Both the position numbers and the translations under genes were made by a program. This document shows positions 51,602-60,248 of a DNA stretch of 64,000 nt, piece after piece. Location: NCBI GenBank assembly GCA_002483345.1, contig DLHS01000016.1, positions 333,177-397,176 of the forward strand, written 5' to 3'. Source of the DNA: Bacteroidetes bacterium UBA7662. GTDB taxonomy: Bacteria > Bacteroidota > Bacteroidia > UBA7662. How positions within the stretch are numbered: position 1 is the stretch's first letter; each line of letters opens with the position of its first letter. The notes under the pieces are model-generated. The model ran no database searches. It saw only the letters and a list, made by a program, of their open reading frames with translations, and was not told where the DNA came from.

Positions 51602-51921
51602 GAAAGCAGCTTTTGTGTGACCATCTCCTGAACAAATTCGATTTTGGAAGCGGCACTTCCGCCCACCAGCTCTCCTTTTTTGAATACGGCAAAAAACGGA
51701 AGATTGTCTACCCCTGCCAGCTTGCGGGCTTCGGGATTTTCTTCCGCGTTAATATCGAGTATGGTCAGACCGGCAAAATTTTCGTCTTCCGACATCCTCC
51801 TTACTTTGGGGGCTATCAGTTTGCAGTTGCCGCACCAGTCGGCGTAGAATTTGATGAGCACGTTTTCGTTATCGTGCAACAGTTGCTGATAATTCTGATC
51901 GTTTGCGGGTATCAAAGCCAT
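51598..51921 (-). CDS. Thioredoxin-family protein
   Basis: 107 residues, one thioredoxin fold. Active site C30-GN-C33 in IKFYADWCGNCKLIAPKV, differing from the classical CGPC, and cis-proline in VDNLPFFAVFKKGE. No signal peptide, so cytoplasmic. The CGNC site suggests an altered redox potential or dedicated partner. It heads a two-gene unit with the small DUF6952-like protein. Confidence 0.94.
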   Translation of the reverse strand: MALIPANDQNYQQLLHDNENVLIKFYADWCGNCKLIAPKVRRMSEDENFAGLTILDINAEENPEARKLAGVDNLPFFAVFKKGELVGGSAASKIEFVQEMVTQKLLS

Positions 51922-51976
51922 AATTAGGGGTCGTTTTCTGCTGACAAGAACCGTCTCTGTTACCTAAAAGTTCTGC

Positions 51977-53269
51977 TTACGGCTTGTTTCCTTCGTATTT
52001 ATCAGAAAAACGTTTGTAGAGGTCTTTTTGGCTGTTGGTCATATCCAGTTTACGGCCGTCGATGAAGGCATCGGTCACTACGCAGCTGCGCATATCCAGG
52101 GCATCGCCGGTGGAAATGAAGAGGGTGGCGCTTTTACCGGATTCAAGGCTTCCATATTGCTTATCTATGCCCAGTATGCGGGCAGTTTGCAGGGTGATGG
52201 TCTGCAACGCCTGCTCCGGAGTCAGTCCGTAACCGGCCAGGGTACCGGCGTGAAAGGGCAGGTTGCGGATCTGCCAGAAACCGTCTACCATTATTCCGAA
52301 GGGAATGCCTGCCTGCCAGAGTTTCCCGGGCAGGGTATAAGGAGCATCTACTGCCTCTCCGCCGGAGGATGGCAGGCGATGGGTTTGTTCAAGCAGTAGT
52401 GACACGCCTTCGGCTTTCAGGAAATCCAGGATGTGTCCGGCTTCTTCCGCTCCGACCAGAACAGGCTTGATGCCCAGTTTTTTAAAATAATTCACGGCCG
52501 ATACCATGCCTTTGGCCTGACCTACCCGTACATAAACATGGGTTTTACCAGAAAATACACTCCGCATAGCTTCCAGTTTCAGGTTCAGTGCCTCGGCTTT
52601 ATCCTGTTCGCAATAGGCTTTGGCTTCCGCAAAGAAATTTTCGATGGCCAGCAACTGCTCCGCGGTTCTTTTCTCCTGTTCTTCAGCCGGCGGTGCCCAC
52701 CAGGCATCTACCACCCGCATGGATGGCCAGTTCACAAACAAACCTTCATCTGCGGCAACAGCAGCATCTTCCCAGTTCCACGCATCCAGCTGCACTACAC
52801 TGGAACGACCGCTGATTACCCCGCCCTGCGGAGCAATCTGTGTAAGCAGCACGCCATTGTTTCTAACCGTAGGGATTACCTTGGAATCCGTATTATAAGC
52901 CACCAAAGCACGGACATTCGGGTTTACATCGCCCGATTCCCGGTAATCGAGGGTGGCCCGTACAGCCTCCACTTCGCTCATACCCAAGATGCTGTTGGGG
53001 GCAATAAAGCCCGGATAAACATGCTTGCCGGGTGCCTGAATTACTATGCTGTTCTCTCCGTCTATGCGTATCTCAGAACCCGTACCCACATAGTTGATCT
53101 TGCCCTCGGAGAAACCTATGACCCCTCCATTGATTACCTCTCCATTGCCGATATGAATGGTGACCCCGGTTATAAAATACGGTTTGGACTGGGGCTTGCC
53201 CGGCACCGGTTGTGCGTGCCCGGAGAACATCAACAGCAACAAACCAAGGAAAAGGGTGCTTTTATACAT
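51977..53269 (-). CDS. Amidohydrolase-like secreted protein, probably inactive
   Basis: 430 residues with signal peptide (TLFLGLLLLMFSGHAQ). The composite beta sandwich and barrel of imidazolonepropionase-like amidohydrolases are recognisable: ITGVTIHIGNGEVINGGVIG at the start, and the C-terminal LTPEQALQTITLQTARILGI, YGSLESGKSATLFISTGDAL. The metal site is missing: where active enzymes have PGxIDxHxH this one has YPGFIAPNSIL, and no replacement His cluster is seen. It may be a binding protein. A minus-strand TAGTTTCG at 53291-53298 could be its -7 box. Confidence 0.85.
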   Translation of the reverse strand: MYKSTLFLGLLLLMFSGHAQPVPGKPQSKPYFITGVTIHIGNGEVINGGVIGFSEGKINYVGTGSEIRIDGENSIVIQAPGKHVYPGFIAPNSILGMSEVEAVRATLDYRESGDVNPNVRALVAYNTDSKVIPTVRNNGVLLTQIAPQGGVISGRSSVVQLDAWNWEDAAVAADEGLFVNWPSMRVVDAWWAPPAEEQEKRTAEQLLAIENFFAEAKAYCEQDKAEALNLKLEAMRSVFSGKTHVYVRVGQAKGMVSAVNYFKKLGIKPVLVGAEEAGHILDFLKAEGVSLLLEQTHRLPSSGGEAVDAPYTLPGKLWQAGIPFGIMVDGFWQIRNLPFHAGTLAGYGLTPEQALQTITLQTARILGIDKQYGSLESGKSATLFISTGDALDMRSCVVTDAFIDGRKLDMTNSQKDLYKRFSDKYEGNKP

Positions 53270-53332
53270 AGTCAGAAGAATCGGAAATAACGAAACTACT
53301 AAAAACAGCAGAAAATAAGCTATCCCGACTGG

Positions 53333-54469
53333 TTAAAAGCGATAGCTTAACCCCAGCATGCCAAAACCATTACCAATGGGGGTAATTAGAATCTTATTGA
53401 AGCCATAGGGCACATAATGGTAACTGTATACCAGCCCAATGCTCTTACGCTTGTTCAGCATCCACCGGAATCCGGCCCCGGCCGACAAATCAATGGCATG
53501 TAAACCATAGTGCACTACCTCATATTCGGGATCTTCAGTCGGTTTGCGTTGATTCGTCCCTACATAACTATACCCCAGCCCTCCGCTTACATCAAAACGG
53601 GTTTTGGGCGAAAGCGGGAAACTTTGTTTTACACCCAGGGAAAGCTGCCAGCCCAGGCGGGTTTTGGCACCAATCAGCGTATCTATAGTTTGAATAAAAA
53701 CAGGCTTTTTTTGCTGCAATGCCGTAAAGCTGGTGTTGATTTCAAACCTCAGCTCATTTTTAACCGGTATACTGATTAAAAAATCGAGATAAGGAGAAGG
53801 ATGATACACTTCTGCCATGAGCCCCCCCGGAAAGCGGCTGCCAAATGTAACAGCCCCTTCTATCTCCCAGGGATAAATGAGGCCATAGGTGTCTTTGAAA
53901 TACTGACTGGTTGCGGTGCCGGCATAAGCATATTCCGATCTCCGCGCGCCGAACGCTGCTGTTTCGTTGGCAAAAAGCAAACAAATCAACCGACCATCGC
54001 TTCCAACTTCCTGACTGTCGAGGAGGTAGGTAGCCAGGCGGCGGGTCCATATATCAAAATCACTGTCGAGTGGTATGAACTCCCAATATCCTTTGTGTTT
54101 GGTGTAATAGGTATCGGCCTCAGGAAAGCGTGCAAACTGACGTCGATCGTAAAACTTGCTGAGGTATTGAGCATAATAGCGTTCAAGGGCCACATCCGTA
54201 AGCGATTTTTGGTGTACAGCCAGTAGCAGATCAAGGCGGTAGATGGCTTCTCCCGCGCCACAGCTGCCTTCCCACTGAGCCATCAGTTTCACCAGGCTGT
54301 CGCGGTCTGATATATGCAGACCAATCATTTTTTGCAATATGGCCCTTGTCTGTTTTTCGCATTGCTCCACCGGATCGTCCGGGGCGCGGAAGATGCTGCT
54401 GTCGGTCTGTGCTTCAGCCAAACCGCTAAAAAACGACAAAAAGAGAAGTAAAACTGAAAATATGCGCAT
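53333..54469 (-). CDS. Secreted or outer-membrane protein of unknown function
   Basis: 378 residues from ATG 54469 (MRIFSVLLLFLSFFSGLAEA); an upstream ATG at 54502 is out of place before the signal peptide. The first 150 mature residues are helical (ALERYYAQYLSKFYDRRQFA) and contain the segment ICLLFANETAAFGARRSEYA. The last 170 residues are alternating strands (FEINTSFTALQQKKPVFIQT, RFDVSGGLGYSYVG) ending in MLGLSYRF, an outer-membrane beta-barrel-type end. No family recognised. Confidence 0.75.
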   Translation of the reverse strand: MRIFSVLLLFLSFFSGLAEAQTDSSIFRAPDDPVEQCEKQTRAILQKMIGLHISDRDSLVKLMAQWEGSCGAGEAIYRLDLLLAVHQKSLTDVALERYYAQYLSKFYDRRQFARFPEADTYYTKHKGYWEFIPLDSDFDIWTRRLATYLLDSQEVGSDGRLICLLFANETAAFGARRSEYAYAGTATSQYFKDTYGLIYPWEIEGAVTFGSRFPGGLMAEVYHPSPYLDFLISIPVKNELRFEINTSFTALQQKKPVFIQTIDTLIGAKTRLGWQLSLGVKQSFPLSPKTRFDVSGGLGYSYVGTNQRKPTEDPEYEVVHYGLHAIDLSAGAGFRWMLNKRKSIGLVYSYHYVPYGFNKILITPIGNGFGMLGLSYRF

Positions 54470-54563
54470 AAAACAGCCGTTGGGACACGTTCTTTCTGCC
54501 AAAATCAGGCCATTTTTTGCTTAATCAGACTTGCCGGAATTTCAGCTTTCTGGCAAGGCTTTT

Positions 54564-56534
54564 TCACAAACGGGCGCGAATCGCGGCGGTTACCTGTGCA
54601 GGCAAAAAGCCGAATTTCTCTGCCAGCACCTCACCGGGTGCTGAGAAGCCGAATTGGTTGATGCCGATGTTCAGCCCTTCCATGCCGGTGAATTTCTCCC
54701 AGCCGCTGGTTACACCCGCTTCGACCGATACCCTTATTTTGGCTTCCCTCGACAATACTTCCCGGCGGTAGTCTTCGTTTTGTTCGAAAAAAAGCTCCCA
54801 GCATGGCAGCGATACCACGCGGATATTGCCTTTTACTTCGGAGGCCAGATTTTGTGCAGCTTCAATGGCCACCCAAACTTCTGAACCACTGGCAAAAATT
54901 ACCACCTCCGCGGGTTGACCGGCTTTTGTTTCAAATTTCACATACCCACCTTTGGCTACATCCGTAGCGCCTTCGAGTGTCGGTACATTCTGGCGGGTAA
55001 GGGCTATCAGGCTTGGACGATGCCGCTCTGCCAGCCATTGCTGCATACAGGCAACCGTTTCACGGGCATCGGCAGGGCGGAATACGAGCAAATCCGGAAT
55101 CAACCGCAGGCTCATCACATGCTCAATACTTTGATGGGTAGGGCCGTCTTCGCCAAGGAAAATGCTGTCGTGGGTAAACACATGCAACACCTGCAACTGC
55201 TGGATAGCGCTCATGCGGATGGCATTGCGGCTGTAATCGCTGAAGGTGAGGAAAGTAGCCCCAAAAGGCAACATGCCGCCGTAAAGGGCCATGCCGTTGC
55301 AGATAGCAGCCATCGGGAATTCGCGTACGCCAAAAGCGATGTTGCGCCCCGCTCGGTTGCCGGCGTCAAATTCCTGAACCAAAGCGGCAAAACCGGCTGT
55401 GTTGTTAGATGGCTCCAGGTCGGCACTGCCTCCCATAATCCCTTTAAGTTCTGTACCGAGGTATTCGAGTATTTTGCCGAAAGCGGCGCGGGTGGCCAGC
55501 TTGCTGCCGGTTTCGAAGTCAGGATAGTTGGTCAGAACGGGTATTTTTTCGAACAACTGGCTGTAAAGCGAGTCAAAAGACCCATCGGTTTTGCATTTGG
55601 CAGCAACTTTGACTTCCCAGGCTGCCGCTTCGGTATTGTAGCCCGTCAGTTTGTGGTTGAAGGCGGAATAGGTGGTTTCGTTAACCTGGAAGAAGGCATT
55701 GGGGTCAAGGCCGAGTTTTTCCTTGGTGGCGGCAATTTCTTCCGGCTTGAGGGGCTCACCATGGGTTTTATGGCTGCCGCTCATGGTGGCTGTGCCATTG
55801 GCGATGATGGTCTGACCGATGATAATCAACGGCTTTTTACGTGGTTGTTTGCTGTAATCAAGTGCCTTGCGGATGGCGACATGGTCGTGGCCGTCTATTT
55901 CAAGCACTTCCCACTGCATGGCCTCGAAAGTACCCCGGAAATCAACCGAACTGGCACGGCTGGTTTTGCCGCTGATCTGGATATCGTTTTTATCGTAGTA
56001 AACTACCAGGTTGTCAAGGGCCAGGTGGCCGGCTATCTGACAGCTGCCAAGGGCTACATCTTCCTGCAAATCACCATCCCCGACCAGGGTATACACCTGG
56101 TGATTCAGCAACTCGCTGCCCAGCTGGCTTTGCAGTTGTTTTTCTGCTACAGCCATGCCCACTGCCATGCTGATACCCTGTCCCAACGGACCGGTGGTGG
56201 CTTCTACACCCGGGGTCAGGTGATTTTCGGGGTGGCCAGGGGTCAGACTGCCCAATTGACGGAACTTTTTGAGTTCCTCAATATCCAGCAGTCCCATAAA
56301 ATGAAGCAGGCTGTATAACAGCATACTCTCATGACCTGCCGACAACACAAAACGGTCGCGGTTGAGCCATTTTGGAGCGGCCGGAGCGAATTGCAGGTAG
56401 TCCTTAAACAAAATCACCGCAAAATCGCTCGACGAAAAAGCACCGCCCGGGTGGCCGGAATTGGCTTTGCGGGTGGCATCCATTACCAGCCCTTTGAGGT
56501 CGGCTATGATTTGTTGGTCGGGCGTGCGGCTCAT
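54564..56534 (-). CDS. tkt: Transketolase
   Basis: 656 residues, single-chain transketolase. TPP-binding motif GDGDLQEDVALGSCQIAGHL followed by NDIQISG; SGHPGGAFSSSDFAVIL at the N-terminus; the pyrimidine domain with GVREFPMAAICNGMALYGG and FTHDSIFLGEDGPTHQSIEH; C-terminal GVTSGWEKF. It moves two-carbon units between sugar phosphates in the pentose phosphate pathway. It depends on the TPP made by ThiN. A -7 box TATCTTCG (56552-56559, minus) lies 17 bp upstream. Confidence 0.97.
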   Translation of the reverse strand: MSRTPDQQIIADLKGLVMDATRKANSGHPGGAFSSSDFAVILFKDYLQFAPAAPKWLNRDRFVLSAGHESMLLYSLLHFMGLLDIEELKKFRQLGSLTPGHPENHLTPGVEATTGPLGQGISMAVGMAVAEKQLQSQLGSELLNHQVYTLVGDGDLQEDVALGSCQIAGHLALDNLVVYYDKNDIQISGKTSRASSVDFRGTFEAMQWEVLEIDGHDHVAIRKALDYSKQPRKKPLIIIGQTIIANGTATMSGSHKTHGEPLKPEEIAATKEKLGLDPNAFFQVNETTYSAFNHKLTGYNTEAAAWEVKVAAKCKTDGSFDSLYSQLFEKIPVLTNYPDFETGSKLATRAAFGKILEYLGTELKGIMGGSADLEPSNNTAGFAALVQEFDAGNRAGRNIAFGVREFPMAAICNGMALYGGMLPFGATFLTFSDYSRNAIRMSAIQQLQVLHVFTHDSIFLGEDGPTHQSIEHVMSLRLIPDLLVFRPADARETVACMQQWLAERHRPSLIALTRQNVPTLEGATDVAKGGYVKFETKAGQPAEVVIFASGSEVWVAIEAAQNLASEVKGNIRVVSLPCWELFFEQNEDYRREVLSREAKIRVSVEAGVTSGWEKFTGMEGLNIGINQFGFSAPGEVLAEKFGFLPAQVTAAIRARL

Positions 56535-56551
56535 GACAGTAAAATTTGCCG

Positions 56552-56559
56552 CGAAGATA
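56552..56559 (-). promoter_or_regulatory. Probable -7 box of the transketolase gene
   Basis: Minus-strand TATCTTCG, one mismatch to TAnnTTTG, 17 bp before the ATG; no clear -33. Confidence 0.35.
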
Positions 56560-56582
56560 AGGTTTTGTGGAGAGAGTATGGT

Positions 56583-56603
56583 AGTTGAGGGAAATAGCCG
56601 GTT
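56583..56603 (+). repeat. Copy 4 of the GTTGAGGGAGATAGCCGG element
   Basis: A single plus-strand copy (one internal mismatch), the only one not at the 3' end of a gene; it lies upstream of the transketolase gene. Confidence 0.7.
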
Positions 56604-57038
56604 CGGTTGTTCTATAGGGGCCTGTCTGGTCCGGCTTTTACCTTTCCGGTGAGGAACAACCTTACGCCCTTATCGCTTCCGACAACAGGCCTCCGGCACC
56701 ACATCTGAAAGTCCGGATGCGTTATTTATTCCTTTGATTATCACAAATTCAGCTGATTTCTTGCTGATTATTTCTGAAATATCTGCTTTCCGGCGATTAT
56801 TCTTCGGTTTTTAACCTACCCCGGATACCGGACTTTCAGGATAGGGGCAAATTATTTAAAATATACCTGGTTATTGGTCTCTGTATGCTTCAAAAACCTT
56901 TTTCAGAAACAGTCAATCCCTGTCTCTGACGAATGTTTGGTTAGAAGCCGTGGGCTTTAATATATTCATAGAAGATATCTTCCTTTTGTGGGTTTTTCCG
57001 CTTGGTAGATTTTCGTTGCACCATTTAAACACACAGCC
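56604..57038. other. Intergenic region upstream of the three-gene unit
   Basis: About 435 bp without a gene. A possible promoter for the following unit is TTTG at 56985-56988 and TAGATTTT at 57006-57013, but the 17-bp spacer is short. Composition becomes A+T-richer towards the unit. No hairpin or repeat stands out. Confidence 0.35.
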
Positions 57039-57386
57039 ATGGCTAAAATTTTTCGATACAAGAACTTAAGCGCAACCATTGCGGACAATGAAAATGTAAT
57101 ATTCAGCATTGAAATTCTCTCGGACGGGCATGTTGGAGAAACCCTGATTAATATACCCGGCCCTAACGATCCTGTAATTACAGATTCCGGCTCGGTCAAC
57201 TTAGGGAAGGCTGCCGCTCTCAAAGGGAAGGTCATTCTCAGCTATTCTGATGTTAAGGTATTGGCGCCTGAATCTCAGGAGATACGTGTGAAAATAAAAC
57301 TAAATGGTGTTTTGCTCCAGGAACACAGCAACCCGATTGCTGTTGCCGACCGGGCCGTCATAAGTCTTGAATTTAAAATTCAATAA
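57039..57386 (+). CDS. Small beta-rich protein, first gene of an unrecognised three-gene unit
   Basis: 115 residues, no signal peptide, no recognised family. Sequence alternates hydrophobic strands and turns (MAKIFRYKNLSATIADNENV, VIFSIEILSDGHVGETLINI, KVILSYSDVKVLAPESQEIR, RAVISLEFKIQ), suggesting one compact beta sandwich, perhaps Ig- or C2-like. It has no cysteines. It is followed after 3 bp by the secreted-protein gene, so it is almost certainly co-transcribed. It could be a cytoplasmic partner, or a protein exported without a classical signal; nothing in sequence decides this. Confidence 0.75.
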   Translation: MAKIFRYKNLSATIADNENVIFSIEILSDGHVGETLINIPGPNDPVITDSGSVNLGKAAALKGKVILSYSDVKVLAPESQEIRVKIKLNGVLLQEHSNPIAVADRAVISLEFKIQ

Positions 57387-57389
57387 CCC

Positions 57390-58727
57390 ATGAAATCGTA
57401 TTTACTCCTGATGTTCGTCTCTCTTTCCTTCATTTCCTATGGACAAGAGGCTCTGAACAAGATTCAATACAATACTTCACCTGCTTCCAGTATTATCGGC
57501 TTACAGCCAAGTGTTGTTTTAACCCCGAAAACACACCAAGCTTTGGAGACCGCTTTATTCTCCAATTTTCTGAACGGCAATAATCTGGTGGTCCCGAATG
57601 ACTTTGCCCTTGAGTTTACGCCCTACTGGACCAAAAACCGCAGTCTGAGCCTGGAGGAATATTTATATCCGAAAAGTTATCTGGAGCAATTCAAAAGAGG
57701 CTTGTCGTTCTCCATTGCTTCCAGCCAAAATTATCTGTTGGGCGACAGTTCGGCAAGCAATGCAATGGCGATAGGGGGCAGAACAACGCTGTATTTCAGA
57801 CAAAAACATCACAGGGACTCGCTGAACCTGCAGCTTGTCAAACTTAGAAGCAATATGAAAACCAATATTGCGGCCCAAAGTGCTTTAGATGAGTTTTATC
57901 TTGAAATGTCAACCCTGCAGGAAACGCCGGGGGTATCTCAGGATAGTTTGACATTTGTTTTTTATACCGCGCTACAGGGAAAATTTAAGGACATCTTATT
58001 TTCCACGGGAGCTTTCTCAACCAAAGAAGAGACGGAGCAGGCCGTGGTAAAAATCATGCATCATCTGCCTCTTATTGATTGGCAAAACACCGATGCTTTC
58101 AGTGATAGTGTGAGCAATTTGCTGGATAATATTTTAGCATACAATCAGGTAGCAGGGAATCTGAAAAAGCTGGTTAAAAAAAGAGAAGAGTCTTCCATTG
58201 ACCTCGCTTATGCTTCCTTGATAAACTTCCCTCAGAGTAATTTTAGCGCCATTTACCTGTCGAAACAAACTGCCTGGATTACCATACATCAGAAATGGCT
58301 ATACACGAATGAAAGAACGCTTCATGTGAGTGGTGTTTTAAGGAGAGAATGGTATAACGATGCCTTTTATCCCAGATTTTACCCCAATCTGACCATCTAC
58401 CAGAACAATACAGATTTAGGATTATCAGTGAAGGGCATCTGGGACAGATTTTCACTTTCCATAGAGGCTGTTTACAGGAGCAGTAATTCTGAAATTCCTG
58501 CCGGGACAGACGCCTTCGGCAATGAGCTTTTCCGGAAAGAAAAACAGAACGACCGCCAGGTGCTGGGTTCTATTCAATATACCCTTCGCGATAATGTGGT
58601 TCTCAGTTATAGTCTTGGTGAAAGATTTGATCCTATTCTAAATCCGGGCAATACTTTGGTTTCGTTACTCTCCCTCAATTTTGGTTTCGGAGGGCCTACC
58701 ACCGACAATGTCGATTTAACAAGATAA
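57390..58727 (+). CDS. Secreted protein of unknown function, second gene of the unit
   Basis: 445 residues. Signal peptide SYLLLMFVSLSFISYGQ at residues 2-18. The first 100 residues include ALEFTPYWTKNRSLSLEEYL; 130-270 is helical (LDEFYLEMSTLQETPGVSQD, AVVKIMHHLPLIDWQNTDAF). The last 150 are beta strands (ERTLHVSGVLRREWYNDAFY, TDLGLSVKGIWDRFSLSIEA, NVVLSYSLGERFD), ending with LLSLNFGFGG near the C-terminus. This looks like an outer-membrane barrel with periplasmic helices, but the true C-terminus (PTTDNVDLTR) is not the usual aromatic end. Family unknown. 17 bp separate it from the next gene. Confidence 0.75.
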   Translation: MKSYLLLMFVSLSFISYGQEALNKIQYNTSPASSIIGLQPSVVLTPKTHQALETALFSNFLNGNNLVVPNDFALEFTPYWTKNRSLSLEEYLYPKSYLEQFKRGLSFSIASSQNYLLGDSSASNAMAIGGRTTLYFRQKHHRDSLNLQLVKLRSNMKTNIAAQSALDEFYLEMSTLQETPGVSQDSLTFVFYTALQGKFKDILFSTGAFSTKEETEQAVVKIMHHLPLIDWQNTDAFSDSVSNLLDNILAYNQVAGNLKKLVKKREESSIDLAYASLINFPQSNFSAIYLSKQTAWITIHQKWLYTNERTLHVSGVLRREWYNDAFYPRFYPNLTIYQNNTDLGLSVKGIWDRFSLSIEAVYRSSNSEIPAGTDAFGNELFRKEKQNDRQVLGSIQYTLRDNVVLSYSLGERFDPILNPGNTLVSLLSLNFGFGGPTTDNVDLTR

Positions 58728-58744
58728 AATTACCCTTAACTAAT

Positions 58745-59965
58745 ATGAAAATAGGCATCCATATCACGGGCCTGGGGCAGTCTTTTGTCAACGAATCAGT
58801 TGAAAAGTATGCGGAAAGGCTGCTCAACGAAATGGCACAAAGCAGCCACCAGGTCGCCTTTGAAAAAACAAGTGAAAATATAAACTACGGCAGCGACCGG
58901 GAAAGCACAGTGGTCACCATTTTCAGAACCCGGGCAGGGGTAAAGGAGGCTGTCTATAGATTATATGACTTTAAGTACGACAAAATCCTGACCGAAAAAT
59001 TCTCTAAGAAACCCATACTGCTCAAAAGTTTCTTCCTGCTGTTGCTGGCTTTACGGAAGTTCCCACTCCTCTGCTACCGGATTTTCAGCCGTAAAAATTA
59101 TGGCCACCCCTGGCAGACCCTCTATATATTCGGCTTGTTTCTGGTGATTGCGCTGGGGGTTTTGTTCCTGCTTCCGGCCTCTATTTCTGCTGCCACGGGT
59201 CTGCTCGAAGAGAAGGAGTTTGCCGCAAACCTGATGGCCATCAAAAAATCGCTGCGTTTACAAGGTGATATCCCCTTTATTTCTATCAAGGCTTTGAATC
59301 AACTGGCTGCCTTTCTGCTGCCTTTCATCAACTTGCTGCTGTTGCTGGTGCCACAGGCCAATACCATGATTACCAGCCTGGCCACAGAGTTCATCTGCGC
59401 CAACGACTACATCGAACACGGCGCGCAACGACAGCTCGTTCAGGGTAATCTTGAACTCCTGGTCGATCACATCACCGAGGCCAATCCAAATGTGATGATA
59501 CACCTGCACGCCTACAGTTTCGGCACGGTGATGGCCATCGATTATTTATTTCCTTTTGGGAGCGTTCCCTCTGCCAACGCCCAAAAATTCATCGACGGTC
59601 TGGTGACCATTGGTGCCCCCATGGAGTTTTTAGACACCTACTACCCCGGCTTTTACACCGACCGCAATGCTACCATGGAGACCAAAATCAAATGGCTGAA
59701 TGTGCATTCGGTGGTCGATCCGCTTGCCACCAATTTCCGCCGCGACAACAAAGCTGCTGAAGCCCAGTTCGGTGTCCCCGGCACCCGGCTCAAACCCACC
59801 AATCTCAATTACGAAGTGGTAAAACTAAGCCGTTACGGCCTTTGGAGTTTTCTCTTCCTCAACAGCATAAAAGTCCACGGCATGTACTGGGACTCCCAAT
59901 CCGACGGTTTGAGCTGTTTGCGCCTCGTACATAATAAGATGACGGAGGAGGGAATGGTAGGGTGA
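58745..59965 (+). CDS. Membrane-anchored alpha/beta-hydrolase-like protein, third gene of the unit
   Basis: 406 residues. An N-terminal cytoplasmic segment opens with a strand (MKIGIHITGLGQSFVNESVE). Two hydrophobic hairpins follow: about 125-146 (LYIFGLFLVIALGVLFLLPA) and 186-204 (LAAFLLPFINLLLLLVPQA). A hydrolase-like core then has the nucleophile elbow HLHAYSFGTVMAIDYLF (S258; Ala replaces the first Gly of GxSxG), and VTIGAPMEFLDTYYPG. A later histidine candidate is in KVHGMYWDSQ; the acid may be in VHSVVDPLA. It resembles lipase/esterase folds but matches no named family I know. Substrate unknown; the fixed neighbours suggest work at the envelope. Confidence 0.75.
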   Translation: MKIGIHITGLGQSFVNESVEKYAERLLNEMAQSSHQVAFEKTSENINYGSDRESTVVTIFRTRAGVKEAVYRLYDFKYDKILTEKFSKKPILLKSFFLLLLALRKFPLLCYRIFSRKNYGHPWQTLYIFGLFLVIALGVLFLLPASISAATGLLEEKEFAANLMAIKKSLRLQGDIPFISIKALNQLAAFLLPFINLLLLLVPQANTMITSLATEFICANDYIEHGAQRQLVQGNLELLVDHITEANPNVMIHLHAYSFGTVMAIDYLFPFGSVPSANAQKFIDGLVTIGAPMEFLDTYYPGFYTDRNATMETKIKWLNVHSVVDPLATNFRRDNKAAEAQFGVPGTRLKPTNLNYEVVKLSRYGLWSFLFLNSIKVHGMYWDSQSDGLSCLRLVHNKMTEEGMVG

Positions 59966-60248
59966 GCCGGCCTTCTGCTTAATACTTAAAGAACCCGCTG
60001 CAGTGCTTACGCAATTAGATTGTGTAACTTCTTCCCCAGCCGTACAAGATTAAGGGCGGCAAGCCATCAACCAAGTCTGCTTACGGAAAGGCGCAGCCCA
60101 CCACAACCCTCACAACATCTCACCTCACTAATCCCTCATCTCTGATCCCCCATGTGAAGTCCATAGTCAATAGTCCCTTTATCTCCACTCTCCACTCTCC
60201 ACGCTCCATCCCCTTGCATTCCACCACAATACTCCCGAACTTAATACG
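59966..60248. other. Intergenic region with pyrimidine-rich iterons
   Basis: 283 bp without a gene. The right half (about 60121-60210) is low-complexity and pyrimidine-rich, with tandem TCCACTC units at 60183-60207 and a short AGTCCATAGTCAATAGTCC stretch. No promoter recognised. Confidence 0.5.

Noticed and set aside
54915..56318. 467-codon open frame on the strand opposite to transketolase
   Set aside because: Shadow frame; the minus-strand gene is an unmistakable full-length transketolase and the opposite translation shows no domain or start context.
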